Shown: positions 39,579 to 48,756, counted from the first letter of the stretch. The stretch is 64,000 nucleotides of DNA from Bordetella genomosp. 13 (GCF_002119665.1 NZ_CP021111.1:1612001-1676000), one strand, 5' to 3'. The notes: generated by a model from the sequence alone, not told the origin. Program-made: numbers and translations.

Positions 39579-39603
39579 GGGCGATGGATTGGTGCAGCGC
39601 AGC

Positions 39604-39650
39604 GGTACTGTTTGGCTAAACTGTACCTCTCGGGATTGGTACAGTCTACC
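39604..39650. promoter_or_regulatory. candidate MocR operator: palindrome plus extra half-site
   Basis: A 24-base near-perfect palindrome (39604-39627) is built from GGTACTGTTT and the inverse AAACTGTACC. A third half-site, GGTACAGTCTACC, follows at 39638. All lie between the divergent MocR and mvaA genes. Multiple half-sites of this kind are usual for MocR activators. Confidence 0.7.
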
Positions 39651-39690
39651 TAGAATCTGCCACACGATAACGTTCGAGGAGACACTGCAC

Positions 39691-40977
39691 GTGGCCGATT
39701 CCCGCCTTCCCAATTTCCGCAACCTGGCGCCCGCGCAGCGCCTGAGCGCCCTCGCCGCCCAGGCTGGCCTGACCGCCGACGAGCAGGCGCTGCTGTCCCG
39801 TCCGGGTGCATTGGAACTCGCGCGCGCCGACGGCATGATCGAGAACGTGATCGGCACCTTCGAACTGCCGCTGGGCGTGGCGGGCAACTTCCAGATCAAC
39901 GGCCGCGACGTGCTGGTGCCCATGGCAGTGGAAGAGCCTTCCGTGGTGGCCGCGGCCTCGTACATGGCCAAGCTGGCGCGCGGCTGCGGCGGCTTCGAGA
40001 CCTCGAGCACCCTGCCCCTCATGCGGGCCCAGGTGCAGGTGCTGGGCCTGGGCGATCCGCAGGGCGCGCGGCTGGCCTTGCTGCGCGAGCGCGAACGCAT
40101 TCTCGAACTCGCCAATGGGCGCGACAAAGTGCTGATCGAGCTGGGCGGCGGCTGCCGCGATATCGAGGTGCACGTCTTTCCCGACACGCCTCGCGGCCCG
40201 ATGCTGGTGATGCACCTGATCGTGGACGTGCGCGACGCCATGGGCGCCAACACGGTCAACACCATGGCCGAGGCCGTGGCGCCGCTGGTCGAGAGCATCA
40301 CGGGCGGCCGGGTGCGGCTGCGCATCCTTTCCAATCTGGCGGACCTGCGCCTGGCGCGCGCCCGCGTGCGCCTGACCGCGCAGGCGCTCGATACGCAAGA
40401 GCGCAGCGGCGCCGAGATCATCGAAGGCGTGCTGGACGCGTATACGTTCGCCGCGATCGATCCCTATCGCGCGGCCACGCACAACAAGGGCATCATGAAC
40501 GGCATCGATCCGGTCATCGTGGCGACGGGCAACGACTGGCGCGCGATCGAGGCGGGCGCGCACGCCTATGCCTGCCGCGACGGCCGCTACACCTCGCTGA
40601 CCCACTGGGAAAAGGACGGCAGCGGCGCACTGGTCGGCACGCTGGAGATGCCCATGCCCGTGGGCCTGGTGGGCGGCGCCACCAAGACCCATCCGCTGGC
40701 GCGCCTGGCGTTGAAGCTCCTGGACGTCTCTTCGGCGCAGGAGCTTGGCGAAGTGGCGGTCGCGGTCGGCCTGGCTCAGAATCTGGGCGCCCTGCGGGCC
40801 CTGGCCACCGAGGGCATCCAGCGCGGACACATGGCGCTGCATGCCCGCAACATCGCCCTGACCGCCGGCGCGACAGGCGCCGAGGTCGACGCCATCGCGC
40901 GGCGCATGGCGCAGGAACACGACGTACGCACCGACCGCGCCCTGGCATTACTGGCGGAGTTGCGGCAGACGGCTTGA
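39691..40977 (+). CDS. mvaA: hydroxymethylglutaryl-CoA reductase, degradative (class II)
   Basis: This 428-residue enzyme equals the length of Pseudomonas mevalonii HMG-CoA reductase and matches its blocks: [39 protein letters not shown] (Glu82), [36 protein letters not shown] (catalytic Lys), and [18 protein letters not shown] (catalytic His). Class II enzymes oxidise mevalonate to HMG-CoA for use as carbon source. The start is GTG 39691, after CGAGGAGAC. Two membrane-protein genes follow in the same direction; the partner HMG-CoA lyase is not in the window. Confidence 0.95.
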   Translation: MADSRLPNFRNLAPAQRLSALAAQAGLTADEQALLSRPGALELARADGMIENVIGTFELPLGVAGNFQINGRDVLVPMAVEEPSVVAAASYMAKLARGCGGFETSSTLPLMRAQVQVLGLGDPQGARLALLRERERILELANGRDKVLIELGGGCRDIEVHVFPDTPRGPMLVMHLIVDVRDAMGANTVNTMAEAVAPLVESITGGRVRLRILSNLADLRLARARVRLTAQALDTQERSGAEIIEGVLDAYTFAAIDPYRAATHNKGIMNGIDPVIVATGNDWRAIEAGAHAYACRDGRYTSLTHWEKDGSGALVGTLEMPMPVGLVGGATKTHPLARLALKLLDVSSAQELGEVAVAVGLAQNLGALRALATEGIQRGHMALHARNIALTAGATGAEVDAIARRMAQEHDVRTDRALALLAELRQTA

Positions 40978-41061
40978 GCGGCAGACCGGGCGGGCCGCGC
41001 AGGCGCGACCGCCCATTTCGCGACGCCTCGCAGAAGGCGTACGCACAACGAGGAGACAATC

Positions 41062-41643
41062 ATGAAGCACGACAACGGGGCGCCGCAGTGGCGCCTGGCC
41101 GAGGTCTGGAACGACACGGTGGATCTGCATCAGCTTGGCCTGGCCATCGTGATCGGCGTAGGCATCAGCGTGACGGCCTTCTTCCTGGCCAGCCGCTGGC
41201 TGCGTTCGGTAGTGGCCACGCCCGAGCTGGCGCATGCCTATGCGATGCTGGCGGGCCTTGCCGGCTGCGTCGTCGCGGGCATCATCTGCGCGCGGCGCTT
41301 TCCGCCCAAGCGCGTGGTGAACGAGGAAAGCGCGGCCAGCGATCCGGCGTGGCGCAGCGAGGTGCTGGCGGAACTGGCCGCGCAGCCCGGCGGCCTGGGC
41401 CGCGCCTCGGACCTGCCGCCCGCCGCCGTGCAGGAACTGCGCGAACTGGGCCTGTATGAATTGTTCGCCGACCCGCATGTGGCGACGCCGTCCGGCGCGC
41501 AGCAGGCGGCCGGGGCAACGCCTGGAACGGCCGCGCGCGAAGCGTTAGAGCCTGAGCCGGCCGCGTCTGTGCAGGCCGCACCTGAGCCGGCCGCACCTAA
41601 GCCGGCCGCATCCCGCCACGCCACTCCGGAGGCGCTGACATGA
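41062..41643 (+). CDS. two-segment membrane protein of unknown function, partner of the TctA-like permease
   Basis: This 193-residue protein has two hydrophobic segments (LGLAIVIGVGISVTAFFLASRWL and LAHAYAMLAGLAGCVVAGIICA) and then a soluble part of about 110 residues that ends in an Ala/Pro/Glu repeat (EPAASVQAAPEPAAPKPAA). CGAGGAGACAATC precedes the ATG. Its stop overlaps the ATG of the next permease gene as ATGA, so the two are made together. It takes the place of TctB but has only two membrane segments where TctB usually has four; I do not assign it to that family. Confidence 0.75.
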   Translation: MKHDNGAPQWRLAEVWNDTVDLHQLGLAIVIGVGISVTAFFLASRWLRSVVATPELAHAYAMLAGLAGCVVAGIICARRFPPKRVVNEESAASDPAWRSEVLAELAAQPGGLGRASDLPPAAVQELRELGLYELFADPHVATPSGAQQAAGATPGTAAREALEPEPAASVQAAPEPAAPKPAASRHATPEALT

Positions 41644-43028
41644 GCGATCCCGCTTTCCTCGACACGTTTCTCGTCGCGCTGGCGATGGGCCTGCTGGGCG
41701 CGGCGGTGTTCGCCGCCATCGGCCTGGTCAGCGGCACCGACGAGACCACCACGCTGGCGCCGCTGACTTTGCTGGTGGTGCTGCTGGGTGTGCCGCCCGC
41801 CGGCGTGTTCACGTTCTTCCTGGCCGGCGCCGTGGCCAAGCACATGACGCACGCCGTGCCCACCGCCCTGCTCGGCATACCGGGCGACACGCTGGCCACG
41901 CCGCTGCTGCAGGACGCGAACATGTTGCGGCGGCTGGGCGTGCCCCACATCGCGCTGCGCAAGATGGTGTCCGGCGGCATCGTGGCCGCGTTCGTGGCCG
42001 TGCCGCTGGCGGTGCTGTTCGCCGTGCTGCTGGCGCCGTTCGGCGCCGCCATCACGCAGGCCGCGCCGTGGATCTTCCTGGCGGCGGCGGTGCTGATCGC
42101 CTACTTCTCGGCCGGCCGCTGGGCGGCGGTGGCCCTGCTCGTTCCATTCGTGGTCGTCATCCTGGCCCTGCAGAGCCTGACCGCCAAGTACGGCGTGAAG
42201 CTCAGCATCAGCTACTTCCTGGGCATCGCGATCGGACCGCTCATCGCGGACCTGTTCTCGGTCGGTTCGCCACAGGGACGCGACCGCATGCGGCGCGACC
42301 GGATGCGCACCTTCTCGCTGGCCCCGGACGTCAAGGGCTGGTCGGGCTACTTTCCGAATCCGCTCAAAGTGATGGACGCCGCCCAGACCCGCTGGACGCT
42401 TGCGACCGCGGCCATCTCCAGCGCCACGTTCGTGTTCAGCCCGGTGGCCATGACGGTGGTGCTGGGCGAACTGGTGGGCTCGCGCGTCAAGCACGCCTAT
42501 CACCGCCTGACCACCGTGCTGAGCGCGCGCAACGGCGTCACCGAGGCTACCTACGTGGCCGAGGCGCTCATTCCCTTGATTGCGTTCGGCCTGCCGTTGA
42601 GCCCCGTCGCGGCCGGCCCCGCCGCCCCGCTGTTCAACGCGCCGCCGCGCTTCACGGTGGATGCCGCCACGGGCCAGACCCACAACCTGCACAATCTGCT
42701 GACGCATTGGGAGTTCCTGGGCTACGGCATGCTGGCGGTGCTGCTGGCCGCCGTCGTGTCGTATCCCTTCGCCATGAACTTCGCCCGCCGCGCGGCGTTG
42801 TTCGTGTCGCGGCGCGTCAGCCACGAGGCCATCATCGCGACCTTCGTCGGACTCATCATCGTGATCAGCGTGTGGGAAGGACAGCTGCTGGGCCTGCTGG
42901 TGATCCTGACCATGGGCCTGTTCGGCGGGCTGCTGTCGCGCCGGTTCGGGTTCAACACCGGGGTGCAGTTCATGGGCTACTACACGGCGGTGCTGAGCGT
43001 GCCGGCGTTGGTGAAGCTGATGGGCTGA
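41640..43028 (+). CDS. TctA-like large membrane permease
   Basis: This 462-residue protein has about ten membrane segments. The segment THAVPTALLGIPGDTLATPLLQDANMLRRLG resembles the conserved region of TctA, the large permease of tripartite tricarboxylate transporters, though overall likeness is moderate. It starts within the stop of the preceding gene. With mvaA upstream and the MocR regulator divergent, uptake of mevalonate or a related acid is a reasonable hypothesis. It is the only TctA-like permease in a window with eight Bug receptor genes. Confidence 0.75.
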   Translation: MSDPAFLDTFLVALAMGLLGAAVFAAIGLVSGTDETTTLAPLTLLVVLLGVPPAGVFTFFLAGAVAKHMTHAVPTALLGIPGDTLATPLLQDANMLRRLGVPHIALRKMVSGGIVAAFVAVPLAVLFAVLLAPFGAAITQAAPWIFLAAAVLIAYFSAGRWAAVALLVPFVVVILALQSLTAKYGVKLSISYFLGIAIGPLIADLFSVGSPQGRDRMRRDRMRTFSLAPDVKGWSGYFPNPLKVMDAAQTRWTLATAAISSATFVFSPVAMTVVLGELVGSRVKHAYHRLTTVLSARNGVTEATYVAEALIPLIAFGLPLSPVAAGPAAPLFNAPPRFTVDAATGQTHNLHNLLTHWEFLGYGMLAVLLAAVVSYPFAMNFARRAALFVSRRVSHEAIIATFVGLIIVISVWEGQLLGLLVILTMGLFGGLLSRRFGFNTGVQFMGYYTAVLSVPALVKLMG

Positions 43029-43060
43029 CGGATCGCGCTTGCCCTGCTTCCCGAGGCGAA

Positions 43061-43087
43061 TATATGATTCGTATATGGATCGTATAT
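43061..43087. promoter_or_regulatory. three-copy TATAT repeat before the ParD-like gene
   Basis: TATAT occurs at 43061, 43072 and 43083, exactly 11 bases apart, inside ATGATTCG, TGGATCG and TTGG contexts (CGTATATGGAT, CGTATATTGGA). The array ends 10 bases before the ATG of the ribbon-helix-helix protein. Such proteins commonly bind helically phased direct repeats at their own promoter. Confidence 0.6.
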
Positions 43088-43097
43088 TGGAAGAAAC

Positions 43098-43310
43098 ATG
43101 GGCATCGTGAACATCGACGACGAGCTGCACGATCAACTGCGCAAGGCCAGCGTGGTGTCGTGCCGCTCCATCAACGCGCAGGCCGCCTTCTGGATAAGGA
43201 TCGGCATGCTGTGCGAGATGAATCCCACGCAGAGCTTCAACGAGATCGTCGCCGGCGAAATGCGCGCCGCGGGCGTCAGGGTGCAGCCCTTGAAGGCGGT
43301 CTCGGCATGA
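43098..43310 (+). CDS. ParD-like ribbon-helix-helix protein
   Basis: This 70-residue protein opens with a short strand and helices typical of ParD-like antitoxins (VNIDDELHDQLRKASVVSCRSINAQAAFWIRIG). A ParE toxin is not next to it; the adjacent gene is a type I methionine aminopeptidase whose ATG overlaps this stop (ATGA). GGAAGAAAC lies before the start. It probably represses its own promoter through the three phased repeats upstream. Whether it acts as an antitoxin is unknown. Confidence 0.82.
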   Translation: MGIVNIDDELHDQLRKASVVSCRSINAQAAFWIRIGMLCEMNPTQSFNEIVAGEMRAAGVRVQPLKAVSA

Positions 43311-44074
43311 CCAAGCGGCCGGAAGAGATTGCGCTGCTGGCCGAGTCGGGCAAGCTGCTGGCCGAGGTGTTCGGCTATCTCGACCAGTTCAGCCTGGCCG
43401 GCATGTCCACCATGCAGGTCAATGATCTGGTCGACGACTACATCGTGAACCAGCTGAACGCCAGGCCGGCCAGCAAGGGGCAATACGGGTTCGCATACGC
43501 GCTGAACGCCTCGCGCAACAACGTGGTCTGCCACGGCGTGCCCTCGGCCGCCGACATCCTGCGGGCCGGCGACATCGTCAATTTCGACATCACGCTCGAG
43601 AAGAACGGCTACATCGCCGATTCCAGCAAGACCTATCTGGTCGGCCAGGTATCGCCGCTGGCCGAACGGCTGGTGCAGGTCACGTACGAAGCCATGTGGA
43701 AAGGCATCGAGGCGGTTCGGCCGGGCGCCCGGCTGGGCGACGTGGGTCATGCCATCGAGCGGCACGCCCGCCGCAACGGCTATACGGTCGTCCGGGAGTA
43801 TTGCGGGCATGGCATAGGCCGGCAGATGCACGAGCCTCCGCAGGTGATGCACTGGGGCAAGCCAAGTACCGGGCTGATGCTGCGCGAAGGCATGGTGTTC
43901 ACCATCGAGCCCATGATCAACCAGGGGCGCCATGGCGTGCGCACCGAAGAGGACGGCTGGACCGTCGTCACGCGCGATGGAATGCTGTCGGCGCAGTTCG
44001 AGCATACCGTCGCGGTCACGCACAACGGCGTACGCGTATTGACGCTGCGCCCCGAGGAGCGGACGGCGCACTGA
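43307..44074 (+). CDS. map: type I methionine aminopeptidase
   Basis: This 255-residue enzyme removes the initiator methionine. Metal ligands are Asp94, Asp105, His168, Glu201 and Glu232 (FDITLEKNGYIADSS, CGHGIG, FTIEPM, QFEHTVAV), and the substrate His76 in VVCHGVP is present. There is no N-terminal zinc-finger extension. It is translationally coupled to the ParD-like gene rather than placed beside rpsB, which suggests an accessory copy and not the housekeeping one. Confidence 0.94.
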   Translation: MTKRPEEIALLAESGKLLAEVFGYLDQFSLAGMSTMQVNDLVDDYIVNQLNARPASKGQYGFAYALNASRNNVVCHGVPSAADILRAGDIVNFDITLEKNGYIADSSKTYLVGQVSPLAERLVQVTYEAMWKGIEAVRPGARLGDVGHAIERHARRNGYTVVREYCGHGIGRQMHEPPQVMHWGKPSTGLMLREGMVFTIEPMINQGRHGVRTEEDGWTVVTRDGMLSAQFEHTVAVTHNGVRVLTLRPEERTAH

Positions 44075-44154
44075 GTCCGGCACGGCGCGAGCAGGCATGG
44101 AAGTAGAATCGAAGCGCGCCGCTCGGCGCCGCCAAGCTACACCGCCACCGCCCC

Positions 44155-45393
44155 ATGAGCCTCACCACCGAAACGCCGCCCGCGGCGCGCGTGCCGTTTT
44201 CCGCCAGCGTGCTGATGGGCATTGCCCAGATCCTCATGTGGGGCGGCTCGTTCTTCCTGCTGTCCGTCCTGGCCGATCCCATCCATCGCGACACCGGTTG
44301 GTCGATGGCCTGGATCTACGGCGCCCTCACGCTGGGCGTGCTGGTGTCCGGGTTGCTGTCGCCGCGGGCCAACGTCTACATCGCACGCGGCCAGGGGCGC
44401 CAGGTGTTGGTGGCGTCGAGCTGGATCACCGCCGTCGGGCTGTGCGTGGTGGGCGCCGCGCCGAATCTCTGGGTCTTCTTCGCGGGCTGGTGCCTGATCG
44501 GGGCCGGCATGGCCGGCGGGCTCTACGACCCGCTGTTCGCCACGCTGGGCGTCATGTATGGGCAGCGCGCGCGCCCCGCCATCAATGCCGTCACGCTGAT
44601 CGCCGGCTTCACCACGACCGTGATATGGCCCGTGCTGGCGTGGATGGTCGAACCACTGGGATGGCGCGGCACGTGCTGGGCCTATGCGGCGGCCCTGGCC
44701 GTCTGCGTGGCGCCGCTGTACGTCAGGGCGCTGCCGAAAAACGATGGCGCGCCGGCCGGGCCGGACGATCCTGCGCGCCAGCCCGCGCGGCCGGCGTCCA
44801 CGCAGGATGCCGGCGACACCGCGGCCATGCCGGTATCCAAGGGCGCCTATCTGCTCCTGTCGTGGGTCTTCTCCATCGCGGCCATCCTGATGACGGCCGT
44901 GTCGGTGCAGATCATCGTGCTGCTGCAGGGCGCGGGCCATTCACAGGCCTCCGCCATTGCATTGGGCGCCCTCATCGGGCCCAGCATGGTGCTGATGCGC
45001 ATCGTGACCTTCAGCATCAAGGCCCTGCATCCGATATGGATGGCGCTGATCTCCGCCGCCTTCGTCGCGGTGGGATTCTTCGTGATCCTGGTCAGCCCGC
45101 AGTTCGCCGCGGTGGGCATCGTCTGCTACGGCATCGGCAATGGCCTGCGCGCCCTCGTGCGCGGCACCCTGCCCCTGGCCCTGCTTCCGCCTGCTTCGCT
45201 GGCGCCGGTGATGGGCCGCCTGGCGCGCTCATCGCTGCTGTGCCAGGCGCTGACGCCGCTGGCCTGCGGCGTGCTGATCACGCACGTGGGCACGATGGGC
45301 ACGATGGTCTGCCTGACGCTGCTGGCCCTGGTCAACCTGGCGCTGACGGTGTGGCTGTATCGGCTGGTCGGCACGGCGCCGCCGGCGCGTTGA
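44155..45393 (+). CDS. MFS transporter
   Basis: This 412-residue membrane protein has about twelve hydrophobic segments with a hydrophilic central loop (LPKNDGAPAGPDDPARQPAR). It resembles the oxalate/formate-type or YbfB-like members (GWSMAWIYGALTLGVLVSGLLSPRAN). The substrate is not evident. No ribosome-binding site is visible before the ATG. It ends 26 bases from the convergent GntR gene, so it is separate from the lyase cluster beyond. Confidence 0.87.
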   Translation: MSLTTETPPAARVPFSASVLMGIAQILMWGGSFFLLSVLADPIHRDTGWSMAWIYGALTLGVLVSGLLSPRANVYIARGQGRQVLVASSWITAVGLCVVGAAPNLWVFFAGWCLIGAGMAGGLYDPLFATLGVMYGQRARPAINAVTLIAGFTTTVIWPVLAWMVEPLGWRGTCWAYAAALAVCVAPLYVRALPKNDGAPAGPDDPARQPARPASTQDAGDTAAMPVSKGAYLLLSWVFSIAAILMTAVSVQIIVLLQGAGHSQASAIALGALIGPSMVLMRIVTFSIKALHPIWMALISAAFVAVGFFVILVSPQFAAVGIVCYGIGNGLRALVRGTLPLALLPPASLAPVMGRLARSSLLCQALTPLACGVLITHVGTMGTMVCLTLLALVNLALTVWLYRLVGTAPPAR

Positions 45394-45419
45394 CGCGTCG
45401 TCCGTTTCTTGGCAGCCGC

Positions 45420-46148
45420 TCACCCCGCCGTACGGTGCAGCCGCATCGAGATGGTCAGGCTGTCCGCCGGATGCAGCGTGATCGACACCACGAAGGCCTC
45501 GCCCGCCTCGTCCAGGTAGGCGCGCAGTATCTTCAGCGCGGCCGCACCCGCTTCGATCCCCAGCGCCGCGGCCGCGCGCGCGTCATGCACGGTCGTGGCG
45601 CTGACGTCCTGCCGTATCTCGGCGATGCGCCGGCCGTGCCGCGCCTCGATCATGGTGCTGATCAGCGTATCGGGCGACTGGCGCACCAGCTCGCTGACTT
45701 CGGAATAGACCGGATCCACGAAGACATCCGTCCATGCCATGGGCGCGTCCTGCCTGCCGCGCTCCATCCGCACGTTGGACACGCGCAGCCAGCGAGTGCC
45801 GGGCGGCTGGCCGGCCAGCGCGGCCAGTTCGTCGGGCAAGGCCGCCATCTTGATGGACTGCACCACGCGCAGGTGCTCCACCCCGAACTGCACCAGGTCC
45901 TCCACCGTGGACAGCGGCGGCTGGAAAACCGGCCGCGGCCGGGCTGACGCCACGCGCGTCCCCACGTTCTTGCGCCGGGACACCAGGCCCTGATCCTGCA
46001 TCTGCTGCAGCACGGCCCGGATGGTGTAGCGGCTGGCGCCGTACTGCTCGCAAAGTTCGAACTCGGTGGGCAGCAGTTCGCCCACGGCGTAGCGGCCGCT
46101 GGTGATGGCGTCGATCAGGTCGCGCCTGATGTCGTCGGCTTTGGTCAT
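45420..46148 (-). CDS. GntR-family regulator with UTRA domain (HutC subfamily)
   Basis: This 242-residue regulator has an N-terminal winged helix (DDIRRDLIDAITSGRYAVGELLP, LCEQYGASRYTIRAVLQQM) and a C-terminal UTRA ligand domain (RWLRVSNVRMERGRQDAP, VSITLHPADSLTISMRL). I start it at ATG 46148; the frame is open to 46172. It is divergent from the lyase-Bug-fumarase operon, and two perfect ATATGTTCGAACATAT palindromes plus a third weaker copy lie between, so it should repress both sides until its ligand binds. Confidence 0.92.
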   Translation of the reverse strand: MTKADDIRRDLIDAITSGRYAVGELLPTEFELCEQYGASRYTIRAVLQQMQDQGLVSRRKNVGTRVASARPRPVFQPPLSTVEDLVQFGVEHLRVVQSIKMAALPDELAALAGQPPGTRWLRVSNVRMERGRQDAPMAWTDVFVDPVYSEVSELVRQSPDTLISTMIEARHGRRIAEIRQDVSATTVHDARAAAALGIEAGAAALKILRAYLDEAGEAFVVSITLHPADSLTISMRLHRTAG

Positions 46149-46196
46149 GAGTGCGAAGGCGCGGTGGCCCACTACGGGTTAATACGAATACTGCTT

Positions 46197-46254
46197 ATAT
46201 GTTCGAACATATTTAATAAATATGTTCGAACATATCAAGGCACTTGTTCGGACA
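46197..46254. promoter_or_regulatory. triple operator for the UTRA GntR regulator
   Basis: ATATGTTCGAACATAT occurs as perfect 16-base palindromes at 46197-46212 and 46220-46235 (23 bases apart). A shorter relative, TGTTCGGACA, lies at 46245-46254. The cluster occupies the gap between the divergent GntR gene and the lyase gene. Confidence 0.85.
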
Positions 46255-46283
46255 TGTTGCCACACCTCGCACAAAGGCCGCCC

Positions 46284-47657
46284 ATGTCTTCCACGCCCCC
46301 CTTCGCCAGCACTGTCGTCGACTCCATCCTGTATCGCGATGCCTTCGGCACACAGGCCATGCGCGATGTCTTCGCCGACGTATCGCTGATCCAGCGCTAC
46401 ATCGACGTGGAAGTGGCGCTGGCGCGGGCCCAGGGCCGCATGGGGGTCATCCCCGCCGAGGCCGCCAGCGCCATCGCGCGCGAGGCGCGCATCGACCGCA
46501 TCGATTTCGAGCACATGCGCGAAGAGACCGACGTCGTCGGCTATCCCATCCTGCCGCTGGTGCACCAGTTGGTGGACATGTGCGGCGAGGCCGGCCGATA
46601 CGTGCACTGGGGCGCCACGACGCAGGACATCATGGATACCGCGGTGGCGCTGCAGGTGCGCGATGCGCTGGATCTGGTCGAGGCCGACGTGCGCGCGCTG
46701 CGCGGCATCCTTGCGGACCTGGCCGCCAGGTACCGCGACACGCCCATGGCCGGCCGCACTCACCTGCAGCAGGCGCTGCCCATCACCTTCGGCTACAAGG
46801 CCGCCATCTGGCTGGCCATGTTCGATCGTCATCAAGAGCGGTTGGCGCAGCTGCGGCCGCGCGTGGCCGTGGTGGAATTCGCGGGCGCCGCGGGCACGCT
46901 GGCTTCGCTGGGCGACCAGGGTTTCGCGGTGCAGGAGGCGCTGGCCGCCGAACTGGGACTGGGCGTGCCGGACACCACCTGGCACGTGGCGCGCGACGGC
47001 TTCGCCGAGGCCGTGAACCTGCTGGCGCTGATCACCGGCTCGCTGGGCAAGATCGCGCTGGACATCATGATCATGGCGTCCACCGAGTTCGCCGAGGTGT
47101 ACGAACCCTTCGTCAAGGGCCGCGGCGCCAGCAGCACCATGCCGCAGAAGCGCAACCCCATCTCCAGCGAACTGATGCTGGCCGCATCCAAGGCGGTACG
47201 CCAGCACGCCGGGCTGATGGTCGATGCGATGGTGCAGGACTTCGAACGCGCCACCGGTCCCTGGCACGCGGAATGGATCGCCATTCCCGAGAGCTTCATC
47301 CTGACCGCCGGCGCGCTGCACCAGGCGCGCTTCGCGCTGGGCGGGCTGATCGTGGACGAGGCCCGCATGAAGCACAACCTGGGCATCTCGCAAGGCCTGA
47401 TCGTGGCCGAGGCCGTGATGATGGGCATGGCGCCGCACATCGGCCGCCAGCAGGCCCACGACGTGGTCTACGACGCGTGCCGCCACGTGAACGAGCAAGG
47501 CGGCACGCTGGCCGACGCCCTGTGCGCCCTGCCCGCCGTGACCGCCCATTTCGACCGCGCGGCCGTCGAGCGCATGACCGACCCCGCCAACTATCTCGGC
47601 CTAGCGCCCGCCATGGTGGACCGCGCCCTCGAGCGCTCGCGCCGGCGGGATCAATGA
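46284..47657 (+). CDS. fumarase/aspartase-superfamily lyase (3-carboxymuconate cycloisomerase/adenylosuccinate-lyase-like)
   Basis: This 457-residue enzyme has the superfamily signature GRGASSTMPQKRNPISSELM and the segment HWGATTQDIMDTA, plus AGRTHLQQALPITFGYKAA. The form of the signature (MPQKRNP) fits 3-carboxy-cis,cis-muconate cycloisomerase-like proteins (PcaB) more than purine biosynthesis. It would add or remove a group at a fumarate-like acid. It opens an operon with a Bug receptor and a class II fumarase, so the pathway may release fumarate. AAAGG lies before ATG 46284. Confidence 0.88.
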   Translation: MSSTPPFASTVVDSILYRDAFGTQAMRDVFADVSLIQRYIDVEVALARAQGRMGVIPAEAASAIAREARIDRIDFEHMREETDVVGYPILPLVHQLVDMCGEAGRYVHWGATTQDIMDTAVALQVRDALDLVEADVRALRGILADLAARYRDTPMAGRTHLQQALPITFGYKAAIWLAMFDRHQERLAQLRPRVAVVEFAGAAGTLASLGDQGFAVQEALAAELGLGVPDTTWHVARDGFAEAVNLLALITGSLGKIALDIMIMASTEFAEVYEPFVKGRGASSTMPQKRNPISSELMLAASKAVRQHAGLMVDAMVQDFERATGPWHAEWIAIPESFILTAGALHQARFALGGLIVDEARMKHNLGISQGLIVAEAVMMGMAPHIGRQQAHDVVYDACRHVNEQGGTLADALCALPAVTAHFDRAAVERMTDPANYLGLAPAMVDRALERSRRRDQ

Positions 47658-47742
47658 AGCGCCCCTTCTTTCCGCATCCCGGCCGCTGAATCCGGCCGGC
47701 ACAACCCTGGATAACAACGACATCAACCCGAGGAGACTACAC

Positions 47743-48756
47743 ATGAACCGCCATATCCGCCTGGCGCTGGCCGGCGCCGCGCGAGCCGCCGCACTGGCCG
47801 CAACGCTGACAGCCGCACTGACAGCTACCTTGCCCGCCCACGCGCAGGACTACCCCACCCGCGCAGTGACGTGGATCGTGCCGTTCGCCGCGGGCGGCCC
47901 CACCGACGCCCTGGCGCGCACGATCGCCGAGCGCGTCTCGCGCGAACTGGGGCAGTCGATCATCATCGAGAACGCGGCAGGCGCCGGCGGCACCGTGGGC
48001 ACGACCAAGGCGTCGCGCGCCACCCCCGACGGCTACACGATGCTGGTGGGCCACATGGGCTACATGGGCGCCGCGCCCGCGCTGTACAAGAAGCTGTCGT
48101 ATGACCCGGTGAAGGACTTCGCGCCGGTGTTCCGCTTTCCCGACACCCCCATGGTGCTGATGGTGCGCGCCGACCACCCGGTCAAGAACGTGCGCGAACT
48201 GGTGGAATATGGCCGGGCCAATCCCGACAAGCTCTTCATCGCCAACGCGGGCGTGGGATCGACGTCGCACCTGATCGGCGCGCTGTTCGCCGCGTCGGCC
48301 GGCATGAAGGTGACGCTGGTGCCGTACAAGGGCGCGGGCCCCGCGCTGATCGACGTCATCGGCGGACGCGCGGACGGCATGTTCGACCAGACCAACACCG
48401 CGCTGCCGCAGATCACGCAGGCCAAGGTGCACGCGCTGGCCATTACCTCGGCCAAGCGGGTGGACCAGCTGAAGGACGTGCCGACGCTGGCCGAGACGGT
48501 CCTGCCCGGCTTCGAGGCCGCGACCTGGTATGGCATCTACGCGCCCAAGGGCACGCCGCAGGCCGCGCTGGACCGCATGCAGCAGGCCTACCTGGCCGCG
48601 ATGAAGGACCAGGCCTTCACCTCGAAACTGACGGAACAGGCCATCCAGCTGCTGCCCGCCGAAGAATACACGGGACAGGCGCTGGGCCGCCATACCGAGT
48701 CCGAGGTGGCGCGCTGGAAGGAAGTCGCCGCCAAGGCCAACATCTCGCTGGATTGA
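47743..48756 (+). CDS. Bug-family tripartite tricarboxylate transporter binding protein
   Basis: This 337-residue receptor has an Ala-rich signal peptide ending near AHAQ. Family features: WIVPFAAGGPTDALARTIAE, TPDGYTMLVG, YDPVKDFAPVFRF, VPYKGAGPALIDVIGG. CGAGGAGACTAC precedes the ATG. It is followed four bases after its stop by the fumarase gene and preceded by the lyase, so it likely imports the substrate used by these enzymes. Confidence 0.95.
   Translation: MNRHIRLALAGAARAAALAATLTAALTATLPAHAQDYPTRAVTWIVPFAAGGPTDALARTIAERVSRELGQSIIIENAAGAGGTVGTTKASRATPDGYTMLVGHMGYMGAAPALYKKLSYDPVKDFAPVFRFPDTPMVLMVRADHPVKNVRELVEYGRANPDKLFIANAGVGSTSHLIGALFAASAGMKVTLVPYKGAGPALIDVIGGRADGMFDQTNTALPQITQAKVHALAITSAKRVDQLKDVPTLAETVLPGFEAATWYGIYAPKGTPQAALDRMQQAYLAAMKDQAFTSKLTEQAIQLLPAEEYTGQALGRHTESEVARWKEVAAKANISLD

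Noticed and set aside
38121..40421. MocR frame extended upstream to 40421
   Set aside because: The extension lies antisense to mvaA and before the clear winged-helix start at 39578; it is Arg/Ser/Ala-rich without a domain.
40988..41014. Hairpin GGGCGG/CCGCCC after mvaA as a terminator
   Set aside because: The stem is interrupted by a bulge and followed by only three T residues, and the next gene with a good ribosome-binding site follows on the same strand, so I expect read-through.
43098..44074. Calling the pair a standard ParDE toxin-antitoxin system
   Set aside because: No ParE-like frame is present; the partner is clearly a methionine aminopeptidase with all metal ligands.
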